Notes under the pieces: model-generated
Databases searched by the model: none
Told to the model about the DNA's origin: nothing
What the model saw: only the letters and a program-made list of their open reading frames with translations
In this document: positions 8,340 through 16,878 of the stretch, piece by piece
How the letters are laid out: each line of letters starts with the position of its first letter
How positions within the stretch are numbered: position 1 is the first letter of the stretch
Program-made: the position numbers and the translations under genes
NCBI GenBank assembly: GCA_021786385.1
Contig: JAJYNJ010000027.1
Span: 125,632 to 189,631, forward strand
DNA length: 64,000 nt
DNA from: Chloroflexota bacterium
Lineage (GTDB): Bacteria > Chloroflexota > Limnocylindria > Limnocylindrales > CSP1-4
Direction of reading: 5' to 3'

Positions 8340-8572
8340 TCGAAGGGCCGATCGAGGAACTCCGTTACCGACTTGGACCGCGCCCCCGACCAGTCGATGC
8401 CGACCTCACCGAGCACGCGGACGGTGTACGGGTTGACACCCCGCGGCTCGGTCCCAGCGGAGCAGACCTCGAAGTCCGGGCCTCCATGGTGCTGCAGCAG
8501 CGCCTCGGCGATCTGGCTGCGCGCGGAGTTGCCGGTGCAGACGAAGAGGACGCGGATCGGACGGTCGGGCAT
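7988..8572 (-). CDS. arsC: Thioredoxin-type arsenate reductase with an internal duplication
   Basis: Low-molecular-weight phosphatase-fold arsenate reductase, which reduces arsenate to arsenite using a Cys relay. The P-loop CTGNSAR is at residues 12-18, and the relay cysteines are C84 and C91 in VCDRARQVCP. ATG 8572 is chosen because GGAG lies 6 bases upstream; a TTG at 8656 overlapping the rarA stop would add 28 residues that the family lacks. Residues 103-131 are repeated exactly as 132-160 through an 87-bp tandem duplication. The last 20 residues are a Gly-rich run-on opposite the serine hydrolase 3' end. Without both additions the protein would have the usual length of about 140. No arsR or arsenite pump lies nearby. 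Confidence 0.88.
   Translation of the reverse strand: MPDRPIRVLFVCTGNSARSQIAEALLQHHGGPDFEVCSAGTEPRGVNPYTVRVLGEVGIDWSGARSKSVTEFLDRPFDYVITVCDRARQVCPVFPGEHNALHWGLEDPAEVEGTDAEKLAAFRRTRLEITNWGLEDPAEVEGTDAEKLAAFRRTRLEITNRLRPFIELARRARGGDAVDGGTGVTDGARVAVGG
8093..8266. repeat. 87-bp tandem duplication inside arsC, two copies, identical by eye
   Basis: Bases 8093-8179 recur at 8180-8266. The period is 29 codons, so the arsC frame is kept and a 29-residue segment beginning WGLEDPAEV is doubled. The opposite-strand frame of the serine hydrolase run-on also stays open through both copies. Confidence 0.95.
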
Positions 8573-8652
8573 GCTGATCTCCATGGGGTCGCGGCCCGCT
8601 GCCGCGATGGTGTTGGCAAGGTCGCTGAGCTCGGCGTCGAGGCGCTCGAAGG

Positions 8653-10056
8653 TCAACCACCTCCGGCGTCCGGTGGGGTCCGCCGCCGTTCGCGGCGCCG
8701 CTCCATCAGCTCCCCGAGTTGCCGTTCCAGGCCCTGGTCCGAGGGTTCGTAGTAGCGCTTCCCGACGAGCCTATCCGGAAGGTACTGCTGCTCGACGTCG
8801 GCCCCGGGGTAGTCGTGCGGATAGCGATAGCCGACCCCGATCCCGTGGCGCTTCATGGCGGGCACGGGCGCGTTCCGCAGGTGGAGCGGCACGGGCAGCG
8901 GCGCGAGCGCCTCGGCGTCCGCTCTGGCAGCGAAGTACGCCCGACCCGCGCGGTTCGATTTCGGCACGGCGGCCAGGAAGGCCGTCGCCTGGGCGAGCGC
9001 GTACTGCGCCTCGGGCAGCCCGACATACTCCAGCGCCTGCGCTGCCGCCACCGCCAGCTGGAGCCCCCGCGGGTCGGCGTTCCCCACGTCCTCGCTGGCC
9101 AGGATGATCAGGCGGCGCGCGATGAAGCGCGGATCCTCGCCGGCCACGATCAGCTCCGCGAGCCAGTAGAGCGCGGCGTCGGGATCGTTCCCGCGCACGC
9201 TCTTGATGAACGCGCTGATCGTGTCGTAGTGGCGGTCTCCAACCAGGTCATACGCCGCGGCGCGCTGCTGGGCCGCGGCCTCCAGGTCCTCGCGGCGGGG
9301 CGCCACGCGGCCCCCCGCGTCCAGAAGCCCGCCCGCTTCGGCCAGCGCGGCGGTCGCCTCGAGAAGGTTGAGTGCCTGGCGCGCATCGCCTCCGGCCATC
9401 TGGACGAGCAAGGCCAGCACGTCGCCCGCCAACACGACGCGGCCCGCCAAACCGCGTTCGTCCAGGACCGCCGCCTCGACGACGCGGCGGATCTCGTCCT
9501 CGCCGAGCGGCTCCAGTCGAAAGACGCGCATACGGCTGAGCAGCGGCGGGTTCACCGAGAGATAGGCGTTCTCGGTGGTCGCGCCGATCAGCGTCACGGT
9601 GCCGTCCTCGACGTGCGGCAACAGCGCGTCCTGTTGCGCGCGGTTGAAGCGGTGGATCTCGTCGATGAAGAGGACCGTCGGCGTCGCCGGTGCGTCGGTC
9701 TCCGGTCGCGCACGGGCTGCCGCAATCACTGCCCGCACCTCCGCCACGCCACTCATCACGGCCGACAGGGTGCGGAACTCGGCGCCGGCCGCCGCCGCCA
9801 GGAGACGGGCCAGGGTCGTCTTGCCGCTCCCCGGCGGGCCCCACAGGATCATGCTGGGTAGCGCGCCACGTGCGGCAAAGCGCCGGAAGGGACCCGTTGG
9901 GCCGACGAGGTGCGTCTGTCCCACGAACTCGTCGAGCGTGCGCGGCCGCATCCGCGCGGCGAGGGGCTGGCGCGCGGTGGAGGGTTCGGCCATGAGGAGT
10001 GGGGAGGACGCCTCGGGGGCGGGGGCCTCGGGGGCGGGGCGACGGCGCGGCACCAT
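8653..10056 (-). CDS. rarA: Replication-associated recombination protein RarA (MgsA)
   Basis: AAA+ ATPase of the RarA/MgsA/WRNIP1 family, which acts at stalled forks and associates with the replisome. The N-terminal signature MRPRTLDEFVGQTHLVG is followed by Walker A GPPGSGKT at residues 73-80, Walker B FIDEIHRF near 130-137, and sensor-1 LIGATTENA. The C-terminal tetramerisation region with YRYPHDYPGADVEQQYLPD is diagnostic. The length (467) is slightly above the family norm because of a Pro/Ala-rich N-terminal extension of about 20 residues; an internal Met (MAEPSTARQPL) is an alternative start. The stop lies 80 bases upstream of the arsC start chosen here, on the same strand. Confidence 0.95.
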   Translation of the reverse strand: MVPRRRPAPEAPAPEASSPLLMAEPSTARQPLAARMRPRTLDEFVGQTHLVGPTGPFRRFAARGALPSMILWGPPGSGKTTLARLLAAAAGAEFRTLSAVMSGVAEVRAVIAAARARPETDAPATPTVLFIDEIHRFNRAQQDALLPHVEDGTVTLIGATTENAYLSVNPPLLSRMRVFRLEPLGEDEIRRVVEAAVLDERGLAGRVVLAGDVLALLVQMAGGDARQALNLLEATAALAEAGGLLDAGGRVAPRREDLEAAAQQRAAAYDLVGDRHYDTISAFIKSVRGNDPDAALYWLAELIVAGEDPRFIARRLIILASEDVGNADPRGLQLAVAAAQALEYVGLPEAQYALAQATAFLAAVPKSNRAGRAYFAARADAEALAPLPVPLHLRNAPVPAMKRHGIGVGYRYPHDYPGADVEQQYLPDRLVGKRYYEPSDQGLERQLGELMERRRERRRTPPDAGGG

Positions 10057-10079
10057 GGCAGTCTAGTGCTTCGGGTACC

Positions 10080-10493
10080 TCAGGGGACGAGCTCGAACGA
10101 CCGACCGGCCACCGCACGCAGCACCGAGTACGGGCGCCGGTCGAACGTGGCGATGCGGACGGCCCCCAGCCGCTCCGCGAGCGCCACGGTCAGCGCGTCG
10201 GCCAACGAACAGCGCGGCTCGGCGGCCAGCCTGCGCAGTTCGCTCGCCCGCGCGACGTCGGCGCGCGTGGGCCCGACCAGGTCGATGGCGCCGTCCGTGA
10301 TCGCCGCGAGGAACGCCTCCGCGGCGCTCGGGCCGAGCGCACGCTGGAGCACGTGTTCGCACTCGGCCAGCGTGACCGCACCGATGGCGAGCGGCTCGCT
10401 CGTAGCCTCGAACCAGGCCGCGGCGGTCGCATGGTTGTGGTCGGCGCGGTCGGCGGCCGCGACCACGATGCTGGCGTCCAGCAGCGCGGTCAC
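10080..10493 (-). CDS. vapC: VapC-type PIN-domain toxin
   Basis: Predicted Mg-dependent endoribonuclease toxin of a type II toxin-antitoxin pair. The PIN-domain acidic residues are visible: D6 in ALLDAS, E44 in LAECEH, an Asp in LADALTVAL near 98 and an Asp in ATFDRR near 117. GTG 10493 overlaps the TGA of vapB in a GTGA junction, so the start is set by translational coupling. The length (137 residues) is typical. The RNA target cannot be read from sequence. Confidence 0.9.
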   Translation of the reverse strand: MTALLDASIVVAAADRADHNHATAAAWFEATSEPLAIGAVTLAECEHVLQRALGPSAAEAFLAAITDGAIDLVGPTRADVARASELRRLAAEPRCSLADALTVALAERLGAVRIATFDRRPYSVLRAVAGRSFELVP

Positions 10494-10771
10494 CGTCGCG
10501 TCTCCCCCATCTCGCGCGCCGCGATGCGGCCCGCGTCCAGCGAGAGCCGGCCGTGACCGCTCCGCCCGATCCCCACGAACGGCAACGGCCGGCGGGGCGC
10601 TTCCGACGCGTCCACGTAGGCCGCGATGGCCTCGCCGATCAGGGCCGTCTTCGTCCGCCCGGTCGTCCGTGCGAGGCGATCCAGGCGCAGGAGCAGGTCG
10701 GTCGGCAACAGAATGGTCGTCCGCCTCGTGCTCGTCGGCCGTCCGCCGCCTGCCAGCGCCGTGGTCGCCAT
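10490..10771 (-). CDS. vapB: VapB-type ribbon-helix-helix antitoxin
   Basis: A 93-residue antitoxin. The N-terminal part (RTTILLPTDLLLRLDRLA then a Gly-Arg-Thr turn and ALIGEAIAAYVD) matches a ribbon-helix-helix DNA-binding fold that dimerises and represses its own promoter. The C-terminal half (GRSGHGRLSLDAGRI) is the kind of flexible arm that wraps the toxin. GGAGGAGG upstream of ATG 10771 is a strong ribosome site. The gene precedes vapC with a 4-base overlap, the usual antitoxin-first order. The module is divergent from the serine operon. Confidence 0.88.
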   Translation of the reverse strand: MATTALAGGGRPTSTRRTTILLPTDLLLRLDRLARTTGRTKTALIGEAIAAYVDASEAPRRPLPFVGIGRSGHGRLSLDAGRIAAREMGETRR

Positions 10772-10801
10772 GAAGGCCTCCTCCCGTCTCTTCGGGCTTG
10801 T

Positions 10802-10844
10802 TGTATGTACTCATATATGCCTCACTGGACGTCCAACGTCAACC
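10802..10844 (-). promoter_or_regulatory. Candidate vapBC promoter/operator
   Basis: An A+T-rich island unusual for this window lies 30-73 bases upstream of vapB. On the minus strand TTGACG is followed after 19 bases by TATATG. On the plus strand TGTATG-TACT-CATATA (10802-10817) is a near-palindrome that a VapB dimer could bind. This is based on position and pattern only. Confidence 0.35.
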
Positions 10845-10920
10845 GGACCTACGATCGCCTGGCGCGTTCCCGCCGGCGAGGGACCGCGCCGCATCGAACA
10901 CGCCGCACTGGGAGCAGACC

Positions 10921-12135
10921 GTGGCCAACCTCGAAGCGCACCTGCGCGTGCCGGGACCCACCCCGTTACCCGACGCCGTTCGGGAAGCCGGTGCTCGGCA
11001 GATGGTCAACCACCGTGGGCCGGAATTCGCGGCGCTGATGGGCCGCGTGGTCCCGGCCCTCCAACGCGGGTTCCGCACCAAGAACGAGATCCTGCTGGTG
11101 GGGGCCTCGGGCACGGGCGGGCTCGAGGCGGCGGTGGTGAACCACCTTTCGCCGGGCGATCCGGTCCTCGCGGTCAGCATCGGCGCCTTCGGCGACCGCT
11201 TCGCCAAGATCGCGACGCGCTACGGCGCCGACGTCACGGTGCTGCCCGTCGAATGGGGGCGCGCGGCAGAGCCCGACGCCGTGCGGGAGGCGATCGCCGG
11301 GATGCGCCGCGAGGGACGCGCCCCGGTTGCCGTCCTGCTCACGCACAACGAGACGTCGACGGGCGTCACCAATCCGGTCGAGGCGCTCGCTGCCGCCGTC
11401 CGCGAAGCCGCCCCCGAGGCGCTCTTGGTGGTCGACGCGATCAGCGGTCTAGGAGCGGTGCCGTTCGACACAGACGGCTGGGGGCTGGACGTCGTCGTGA
11501 CCGGTTCGCAGAAGAGCTGGATGGTTCCGCCGGGCCTCTCGATGATCGCCGTTTCGCCACGTGCTTGGGCGGCCGCCGAGCGTGCCACGATGCCCCGCTT
11601 CTACCTCGACCTGAAGGCGCACCGCGACGCGGCCGAGAAGGGTTCGACGCCCTGGACGCCACCCGTCAGCGTCTGCTTCCAGCTCGACGTGGCGCTGGCA
11701 CTGATCGAGGCCGAGGGGTACCCGGCGATCTTCGCCCGACATGCGGCGTGCGGGGCCGCGACACGCGCGGGGCTCGCCGCGCTCGGGTTCCGGCTCTTCG
11801 CCGACCCCGCCCACGCCTCGAACACGGTGACCGCGGCGCTGGTCCCGGGTGAGATGGACTGGAAGAGCTTCAACGCCGATCTGCGCCGCCGGGGGCTGGT
11901 CCTGGCAGGTGGGCAGGGCAAGCTGACCGGCCTGGTCTTCCGCGTCGGCCATCTGGGAGACGTCACCGTCAACCAGATCCTGGCCGCCCTCGAGATCCTC
12001 GAAGAAGCGCTCATCGCCGGGGGAAGGCCGGTGGATCGGGGGGCCGCCCTGGCGGCAGCCGTCCGCGCCGCCGATGCCGCGCTTGCCGCCGGCGCGACTG
12101 CCACCGCCCCGGCCGGGAAGGGGGCCGCGGCATGA
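10921..12135 (+). CDS. serC: Class V aminotransferase, probable phosphoserine aminotransferase
   Basis: PLP-dependent class V aminotransferase of the serine-pyruvate/phosphoserine type; with serA next door it would convert 3-phosphohydroxypyruvate and glutamate to phosphoserine. The N-terminal LRVPGPTPLPDAV motif, the LVVDAISGLGAVP segment with the PLP-binding Asp, and the Schiff-base Lys at K198 in TGSQKSWMVPPG are visible. I place the start at GTG 10921, which has GGGAG 6 bases upstream. The open frame extends back to 10798, but that stretch has no conserved sequence. The Ala-rich C-terminus ends in an ATGA overlap with serA, so coupling is tight. By sequence alone it could be alanine-glyoxylate or serine-glyoxylate aminotransferase; the context favours serC. 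Confidence 0.85.
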   Translation: MANLEAHLRVPGPTPLPDAVREAGARQMVNHRGPEFAALMGRVVPALQRGFRTKNEILLVGASGTGGLEAAVVNHLSPGDPVLAVSIGAFGDRFAKIATRYGADVTVLPVEWGRAAEPDAVREAIAGMRREGRAPVAVLLTHNETSTGVTNPVEALAAAVREAAPEALLVVDAISGLGAVPFDTDGWGLDVVVTGSQKSWMVPPGLSMIAVSPRAWAAAERATMPRFYLDLKAHRDAAEKGSTPWTPPVSVCFQLDVALALIEAEGYPAIFARHAACGAATRAGLAALGFRLFADPAHASNTVTAALVPGEMDWKSFNADLRRRGLVLAGGQGKLTGLVFRVGHLGDVTVNQILAALEILEEALIAGGRPVDRGAALAAAVRAADAALAAGATATAPAGKGAAA

Positions 12136-13700
12136 AGATCCTGGTCGCCGAACCACTTGCCGAGGAGGGCGTCGCGCTGCTGCGGGCCCACCATCAGGTC
12201 GACGTCCGCACCGGGCTCTCGCGCGAGGAGCTCCTCGCCGCGCTGCCCGAGTACGACGCCTTGATGGTGCGCAGCCAGGTGAAGGTCGATGCGGACGCGA
12301 TCGCCGCCGGGTCGCGCCTGGCGGTCATCGGCCGTGCCGGGGTGGGAGTCGACAACGTCGACCTCGACGCCGCCACGCGCGCCGGGATCGTGGTGGTCAA
12401 CGCGCCGACGGGCAACACGGTGGCCGCCGCGGAGCACACCATCGCGTTGATCTTCGCGCTCGCCCGCCGCATCGCCGCCGCCGACGCGTCGGTCCGCCGG
12501 GGCGAGTGGAAGCGCAGCGCCTTCACTGGCGTCGAGCTGCGCGGCAAGACGCTGGGGATCGTCGGGCTGGGCAAGATCGGCATGGCCGTCGCGGACCGCG
12601 CTCGGGGCCTGCAGATGGAAGTGATCGGCCACGACCCGTTCGTCTCGCCGGAAGCGGCGGCACATCACGGCGTCGCGCTGCGCACGTTCGACGAAGTGCT
12701 CACTGGCGCCGACGTGCTGACCCTCCACGTGCCCGTGACGCGCACCACCAAAGGCCTCATCGGCGGACCGCAGCTCGCGCGCATGAAGCCGACCGCGTTC
12801 CTGCTCAACGTCTCGCGCGGGTCGGTGGTGGACGAGGCGGCGCTTGCCGTCGCGTTGCGCGAGGGGCGCCTGGCGGGCGCCGGCCTCGACGTCTACGCCG
12901 TCGAACCGCCCACCGGCTCGCCGATCCTGGACGCCCCGAACACCGTCCTGACGCCGCACCTCGGGGCCTCGACGGCGGAGGCCCAGGTCCGCGTCGCCGT
13001 CGAGGCGGCCGAGCAGGTGCTCGATGTCCTCGACGGCCGACCGGCGGTCTATGCGGTGAACGCGCCGCTCGTCACGCCCGAGACCGCGCAAGCGCTGGCC
13101 CCGTTCCTGCCGCTCGCGGAGACCCTCGGCCAGCTCTACGCGCAGCTCGCGCCCGGCCCCGCTGGCGAGCTGACCTTGGAGATCGCCGGGGAACTGGCCG
13201 GCCACGAGACCGGGCCGCTCGCCGCGGCGGTCCTGCGCGGCCTCCTCGAGGTGAGCACCACCGAGCGGGTCAACCAGATCAACGCGCCGACGATCGCCCG
13301 CGCCCGCGGCATCACGCTCATCGAGCGCAAGTTGCCCGACGGCGGACCGTTTGCCTCGCTGGTGACGCTCTCGGGCGCGACGACCGTCGGGGGCACCGTG
13401 GCCGGCGGCGAGCAGCGCATCGTCCGCCTCGGCGACGATTGGGTCGACATGGCGCCGGCGCAGCACATGCTGGTGACCAGACACCGCGATCGCCCTGGCA
13501 CGATGGGGCGTGTCGGGCTCATCCTGGGCAAGCACGACGTCAACATCAGCGCCATGCACCTCGCCCGCCGCGCGCCGCGCGAAGAGGCCAAGATGATCCT
13601 GGCCCTCGACGATCCGGTGCCGGACGAGGCCGCGGCCGAGATTCGCGCGGACCCCGAGGTGCTCGACCTCTGGCTGATCCGATTGTCGCCCGGTGAGTGA
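12132..13700 (+). CDS. serA: D-3-phosphoglycerate dehydrogenase
   Basis: NAD-dependent dehydrogenase for the first step of serine synthesis, oxidising 3-phosphoglycerate to 3-phosphohydroxypyruvate. It is the long form (522 residues): a catalytic and nucleotide-binding core with GLGKIG at 145-150 and catalytic R229, E258 and H276, then an allosteric substrate-binding domain, then a C-terminal ACT domain (VTRHRDRPGTMGRVGLILG) that normally binds serine for feedback inhibition. The start overlaps the serC stop by ATGA, and the stop overlaps the next gene by 8 bases. Confidence 0.97.
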   Translation: MKILVAEPLAEEGVALLRAHHQVDVRTGLSREELLAALPEYDALMVRSQVKVDADAIAAGSRLAVIGRAGVGVDNVDLDAATRAGIVVVNAPTGNTVAAAEHTIALIFALARRIAAADASVRRGEWKRSAFTGVELRGKTLGIVGLGKIGMAVADRARGLQMEVIGHDPFVSPEAAAHHGVALRTFDEVLTGADVLTLHVPVTRTTKGLIGGPQLARMKPTAFLLNVSRGSVVDEAALAVALREGRLAGAGLDVYAVEPPTGSPILDAPNTVLTPHLGASTAEAQVRVAVEAAEQVLDVLDGRPAVYAVNAPLVTPETAQALAPFLPLAETLGQLYAQLAPGPAGELTLEIAGELAGHETGPLAAAVLRGLLEVSTTERVNQINAPTIARARGITLIERKLPDGGPFASLVTLSGATTVGGTVAGGEQRIVRLGDDWVDMAPAQHMLVTRHRDRPGTMGRVGLILGKHDVNISAMHLARRAPREEAKMILALDDPVPDEAAAEIRADPEVLDLWLIRLSPGE

Positions 13701-14526
13701 CGACGCCCCGGCCGGCTCGGGACGCGGGCCGGCGCCCGATGCGACGATCGTGCTCGTCCGCCACGGCGAGTCAACATGGATCGCCGAGGGGCGGTTCCAG
13801 GGAGCTGCCGATCCGCCCCTCTCCACGCTCGGTCGGCGCCAGGCCGCGCTGGTCGCGGCTCGGCTCGCCGACTCGTCCACGGTGTTCGTATCGCCGTTCC
13901 CTGCGGGACCCCCGCTCGGCTGCTGGCACTCACCGCTCCAGCGGGCCGCGGCGACGGCCGCCGCGATCGCCGAGCGGTGGGACCCGCCGCTCGCGCTGCG
14001 CCCCGACGGTCGACTGCGCGAGATCGGCCAAGGCGCGTGGGAGGGCCGCACGGCGGCCGATATCGCACGCAACGACGGCGCGGCGCTGGCCGGCTGGCGA
14101 CGCGATCCGGTCCACGTCCACGCCCCCGGCGGCGAGTCGCTGAGCGAAGTCCAGGGACGCGCGACCGGCTTCCTCGACGATCTGTGGGGGGCGCTCGCCG
14201 TGCGAGCGGCCGCCGGGCCGCCCGGTACGGGTACGATGCCCGGTGGGGGTGCGATGCCCGGCGGGGCGGCCGCGGTTCCGTTCTCCACTGGCGAGCGTCC
14301 ACCCTGGGCCATCATCGTGGCGCACGAGGGGCTGCTGCGCGTCCTGCTGCTGGCGCTGCTCGACCTGCCGCTCGAGGCGTTCTGGCGGTTTCCGTTCGGG
14401 CTCTGCGGCGTCTCGGTGGTCGAGCTCCGCGGCGGTCGCGCGGCGTTGCGCGCCCACAACCTGGTCGACCACCTGGCGCCGCTTGCCGCACGGGGCGAGA
14501 TGCCGGCGACGACACCCGGGCTCTAG
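13693..14526 (+). CDS. Histidine phosphatase, probable phosphoserine phosphatase
   Basis: Member of the phosphoglycerate mutase-like histidine phosphatase superfamily. The phosphohistidine motif RHGES begins at residue 23, with the nucleophile at H24. The second catalytic His is H211 in VAHEGLLR, and GQGAWEGRTAADI is the substrate-pocket region. GTG 13693 starts inside the end of serA (8-bp overlap). Because it follows serC-like and serA genes, and because metal-independent phosphoserine phosphatases of this fold are known from Hydrogenobacter, I infer that it completes the serine pathway. Two Gly/Pro-rich inserts (about residues 65-80 and 170-200) interrupt the fold. Generic phosphatase or alpha-ribazole phosphatase activity remains possible. 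Confidence 0.82.
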   Translation: MSDDAPAGSGRGPAPDATIVLVRHGESTWIAEGRFQGAADPPLSTLGRRQAALVAARLADSSTVFVSPFPAGPPLGCWHSPLQRAAATAAAIAERWDPPLALRPDGRLREIGQGAWEGRTAADIARNDGAALAGWRRDPVHVHAPGGESLSEVQGRATGFLDDLWGALAVRAAAGPPGTGTMPGGGAMPGGAAAVPFSTGERPPWAIIVAHEGLLRVLLLALLDLPLEAFWRFPFGLCGVSVVELRGGRAALRAHNLVDHLAPLAARGEMPATTPGL

Positions 14527-16874
14527 CGCCGCCGGCCCCAGCGCAAGGCGAGCGCCAGCAAGCGCACGCGCAGCCGGCCATACGCGCGGCGGACCGCAGC
14601 CGCCCGCGCGGTCCCCAGGGTGCGGCGGCCGTACGTTGCCTCCACGCGGGCATGTGCCACCACCTCCAGGTCCGGCCTGGCCGACGGCAACACATCCCCG
14701 AGCATCGCCGCGTACTCGTAGACCGTCTGACCGGGGCGCGGCGCGTACCCGAAGCGCGAGGCCAGGCGGGCGATTCCGCTGTACGCCCGGGTCGGGTTCG
14801 CCGTCGCGCCCCACCCCAGCTTCGTCCACAGCACGAGCAGCATCGCCAGTCCGAGCAGCCCGCTCGCCAGCGGCCCCACGAGCCCAGCGCCACCCGCACC
14901 CCCCGCACCCCCGCTCCCGGCCTGACCCTCGTTCGGCAGCCTGCGGCGCGGGTTCCCACCATTGGCGCCGGCGTCCGGCACGAATGTCGGACCGAGGTGT
15001 GGCGTGGCACCCGCGCCCGGCTTGACGCTCGAAGTCGGGACGGGCGGGCCCGCCGGGAGGTCGGTCGGCCGCTGTCCGTTGGTCGCGTTGCCGGGCGTCG
15101 GATCGAAGCGCACCCAGCCATAGTGCGGGAAGTAGACCTCGACCCAGGCGTGGGCGGCGGCCAGATCGACCTGGAAGAGGCCCTGTCCGACCGGCCGCCC
15201 GGGCAGGTACCCGAGCACGTAGCGCGCCGGGATCTGCTGCGTGCGCAGCATCATCACGAGCGTGGTCGCGAAGTATTCGCAGTAGCCGCGCCGGCTGATC
15301 AGCAGGCAGTCGGGCACCGGCGTCCCGGGCGCGCAGGCCCCCTGCACGTCGGTGTCGTAGATGAAGTTGCCGCCGCGGTAGAGCCAGTCCTGCAGCGCCT
15401 GTGCGACGTGGTAGGGGTCGCGCGCAGCGGCGGGCAGCGAGGCCACGATGCGCTCCGCCTGCTGCCGCACGAGCGGGCCGATGCTCCCCGGCTCGATCGA
15501 GATGTAGCGCCTGGCCCATGCGGGGTAGACGGTCCCCGCGGCGGCTAGCTCGTTCGCCGTCACCTGGCCGCGGTCGGTGCGCACGAGCGCGGTGACCTGG
15601 TACGAACCGCCCTCGCCGAGCGGTGTCGTGAGACGGATGGCGTCGAGCGGGCCGCCCGGAGCGGCGGTGTCCACCTGCACTGGCAGCGAGACCGTATACG
15701 GCGTCTCGGGCGCGAGGATCGTGGGCTCACCGGTGTTGACAGGGGCGACCGTGACCGTCACACGCCGGTACCCACGGCCGGGCGTCACCTGGTCGCTGCT
15801 GCCGGCGAGGACCGGTTGCCCGGCCGCCACCGGGGCGCTCGTCGTGCGATCGCTCTGCTTCCAGGTGTGCCCGTCGAACTCGTCGTACGTGGCGCCCTGC
15901 CAGTAGTACCCCTGGCCGTCGCTGGTCCGAATCTCGTAGGCTAGGGCCGGCGATCCCTGCCAGAACCCCTGGATCGTTTCCGACGCCCCGAAGAGCCCCG
16001 ATGGGCCACGGATCGGCGCCACCACGCCGCTCGCCAGCCGATCGAACTGCGTCGCCCAGGCCGCGAACTGATCGGCGCTGTTCGTCCAGAGCGGCCGCAG
16101 CGGCGCCGAGCTCGCCGTCGCGGTGAGCAGCACGGCACCGCCCAGCGCGACCGTGATGAAGGTGATTCCGTTGCGCAGGTAGAGCGAGAAGGCGGCCGCG
16201 GCATCGCTTACCCGCGCGTGCGACCAGAGGACGCCCTGTTCGGCCAGGCTCACCCGCACCAGCAGGAAGAGCGCGGCGGCGGCGTACAGGATCAGGTACG
16301 GGTACTGGTGCCGCAGCGTCAGCGACATGCTGGCAAGGAGCAGCAGGCCGAGGAAGAGCACAGCACTCATCGGACGGTGGTGCCGGTACACCGCGAAGGC
16401 CGCAAACTGGCCGCTCGCCCAGCCCACCGTGGCGACCACCAGCAGAAACGCGGAGGTCTGGTCCGAACGGACCTGTCGCGCGACCACGTCGCGCAGGAAC
16501 AGCTGGACGGACGCGACGAGGTTGGCCAATCGGAAGGGATCCGGCGACGGCACCGTCACGCCGTGCACCGCGGGGATCGTGCCCGCCACCACGAGGATGG
16601 CGCAGGCGGCCCCGAGGAGCGCGCCCGTCGCGTGCACCAGCAGCCCGTGCCAGCGCAACTTGGCGCCGCTGAAGCCCCACGCCGCACCCAGGACGAGGCA
16701 GAGTGGCAGGAACGCGGTCTGGCTCACCAGGGTGCCCGGGACCCAACCTGCCCAGTGGGCATCGTCGACCGCCGATCCCAGGATCAGCAGCATGGCCAGC
16801 AGGGCGAAGACACTCAGCCAGCCCTCCACCGGTCGGGTCGGCAAGGTGCGCCGCACGTCGCGCTCTTCGAGCAT
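14523..16874 (-). CDS. TgpA-like membrane transglutaminase protein
   Basis: A 783-residue membrane protein of the TgpA/DUF3488-transglutaminase type. The N-terminal third holds about six membrane helices. A large extracytoplasmic part carries a transglutaminase-like core with Cys in RRGYCEYFATTLVMMLR, His in AAHAWVEVYFP and Asp in WVRFDPTPG. One more membrane helix near residue 670 precedes a C-terminal cytoplasmic domain (DUF4129-like). ATG 16874 lies 4 bases after the DUF58 stop; the longer frame to 16940 overlaps that gene and is unlikely. It is the third gene of the widespread MoxR-DUF58-TgpA set, thought to act on envelope proteins. The molecular substrate is unknown. Confidence 0.92.
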   Translation of the reverse strand: MLEERDVRRTLPTRPVEGWLSVFALLAMLLILGSAVDDAHWAGWVPGTLVSQTAFLPLCLVLGAAWGFSGAKLRWHGLLVHATGALLGAACAILVVAGTIPAVHGVTVPSPDPFRLANLVASVQLFLRDVVARQVRSDQTSAFLLVVATVGWASGQFAAFAVYRHHRPMSAVLFLGLLLLASMSLTLRHQYPYLILYAAAALFLLVRVSLAEQGVLWSHARVSDAAAAFSLYLRNGITFITVALGGAVLLTATASSAPLRPLWTNSADQFAAWATQFDRLASGVVAPIRGPSGLFGASETIQGFWQGSPALAYEIRTSDGQGYYWQGATYDEFDGHTWKQSDRTTSAPVAAGQPVLAGSSDQVTPGRGYRRVTVTVAPVNTGEPTILAPETPYTVSLPVQVDTAAPGGPLDAIRLTTPLGEGGSYQVTALVRTDRGQVTANELAAAGTVYPAWARRYISIEPGSIGPLVRQQAERIVASLPAAARDPYHVAQALQDWLYRGGNFIYDTDVQGACAPGTPVPDCLLISRRGYCEYFATTLVMMLRTQQIPARYVLGYLPGRPVGQGLFQVDLAAAHAWVEVYFPHYGWVRFDPTPGNATNGQRPTDLPAGPPVPTSSVKPGAGATPHLGPTFVPDAGANGGNPRRRLPNEGQAGSGGAGGAGGAGLVGPLASGLLGLAMLLVLWTKLGWGATANPTRAYSGIARLASRFGYAPRPGQTVYEYAAMLGDVLPSARPDLEVVAHARVEATYGRRTLGTARAAAVRRAYGRLRVRLLALALRWGRRR

Positions 16875-16878
16875 CGGA

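Noticed and set aside
14215..14280. Repetitive Gly/Met/Pro codons in the histidine phosphatase as a possible duplication
   Set aside because: Units are short and diverged; this reads as a low-complexity linker rather than a recent tandem copy.
11601..14459. A 952-codon open frame on the minus strand across the serine operon
   Set aside because: Antisense to serC, serA and the phosphatase, all of which have complete catalytic motifs.
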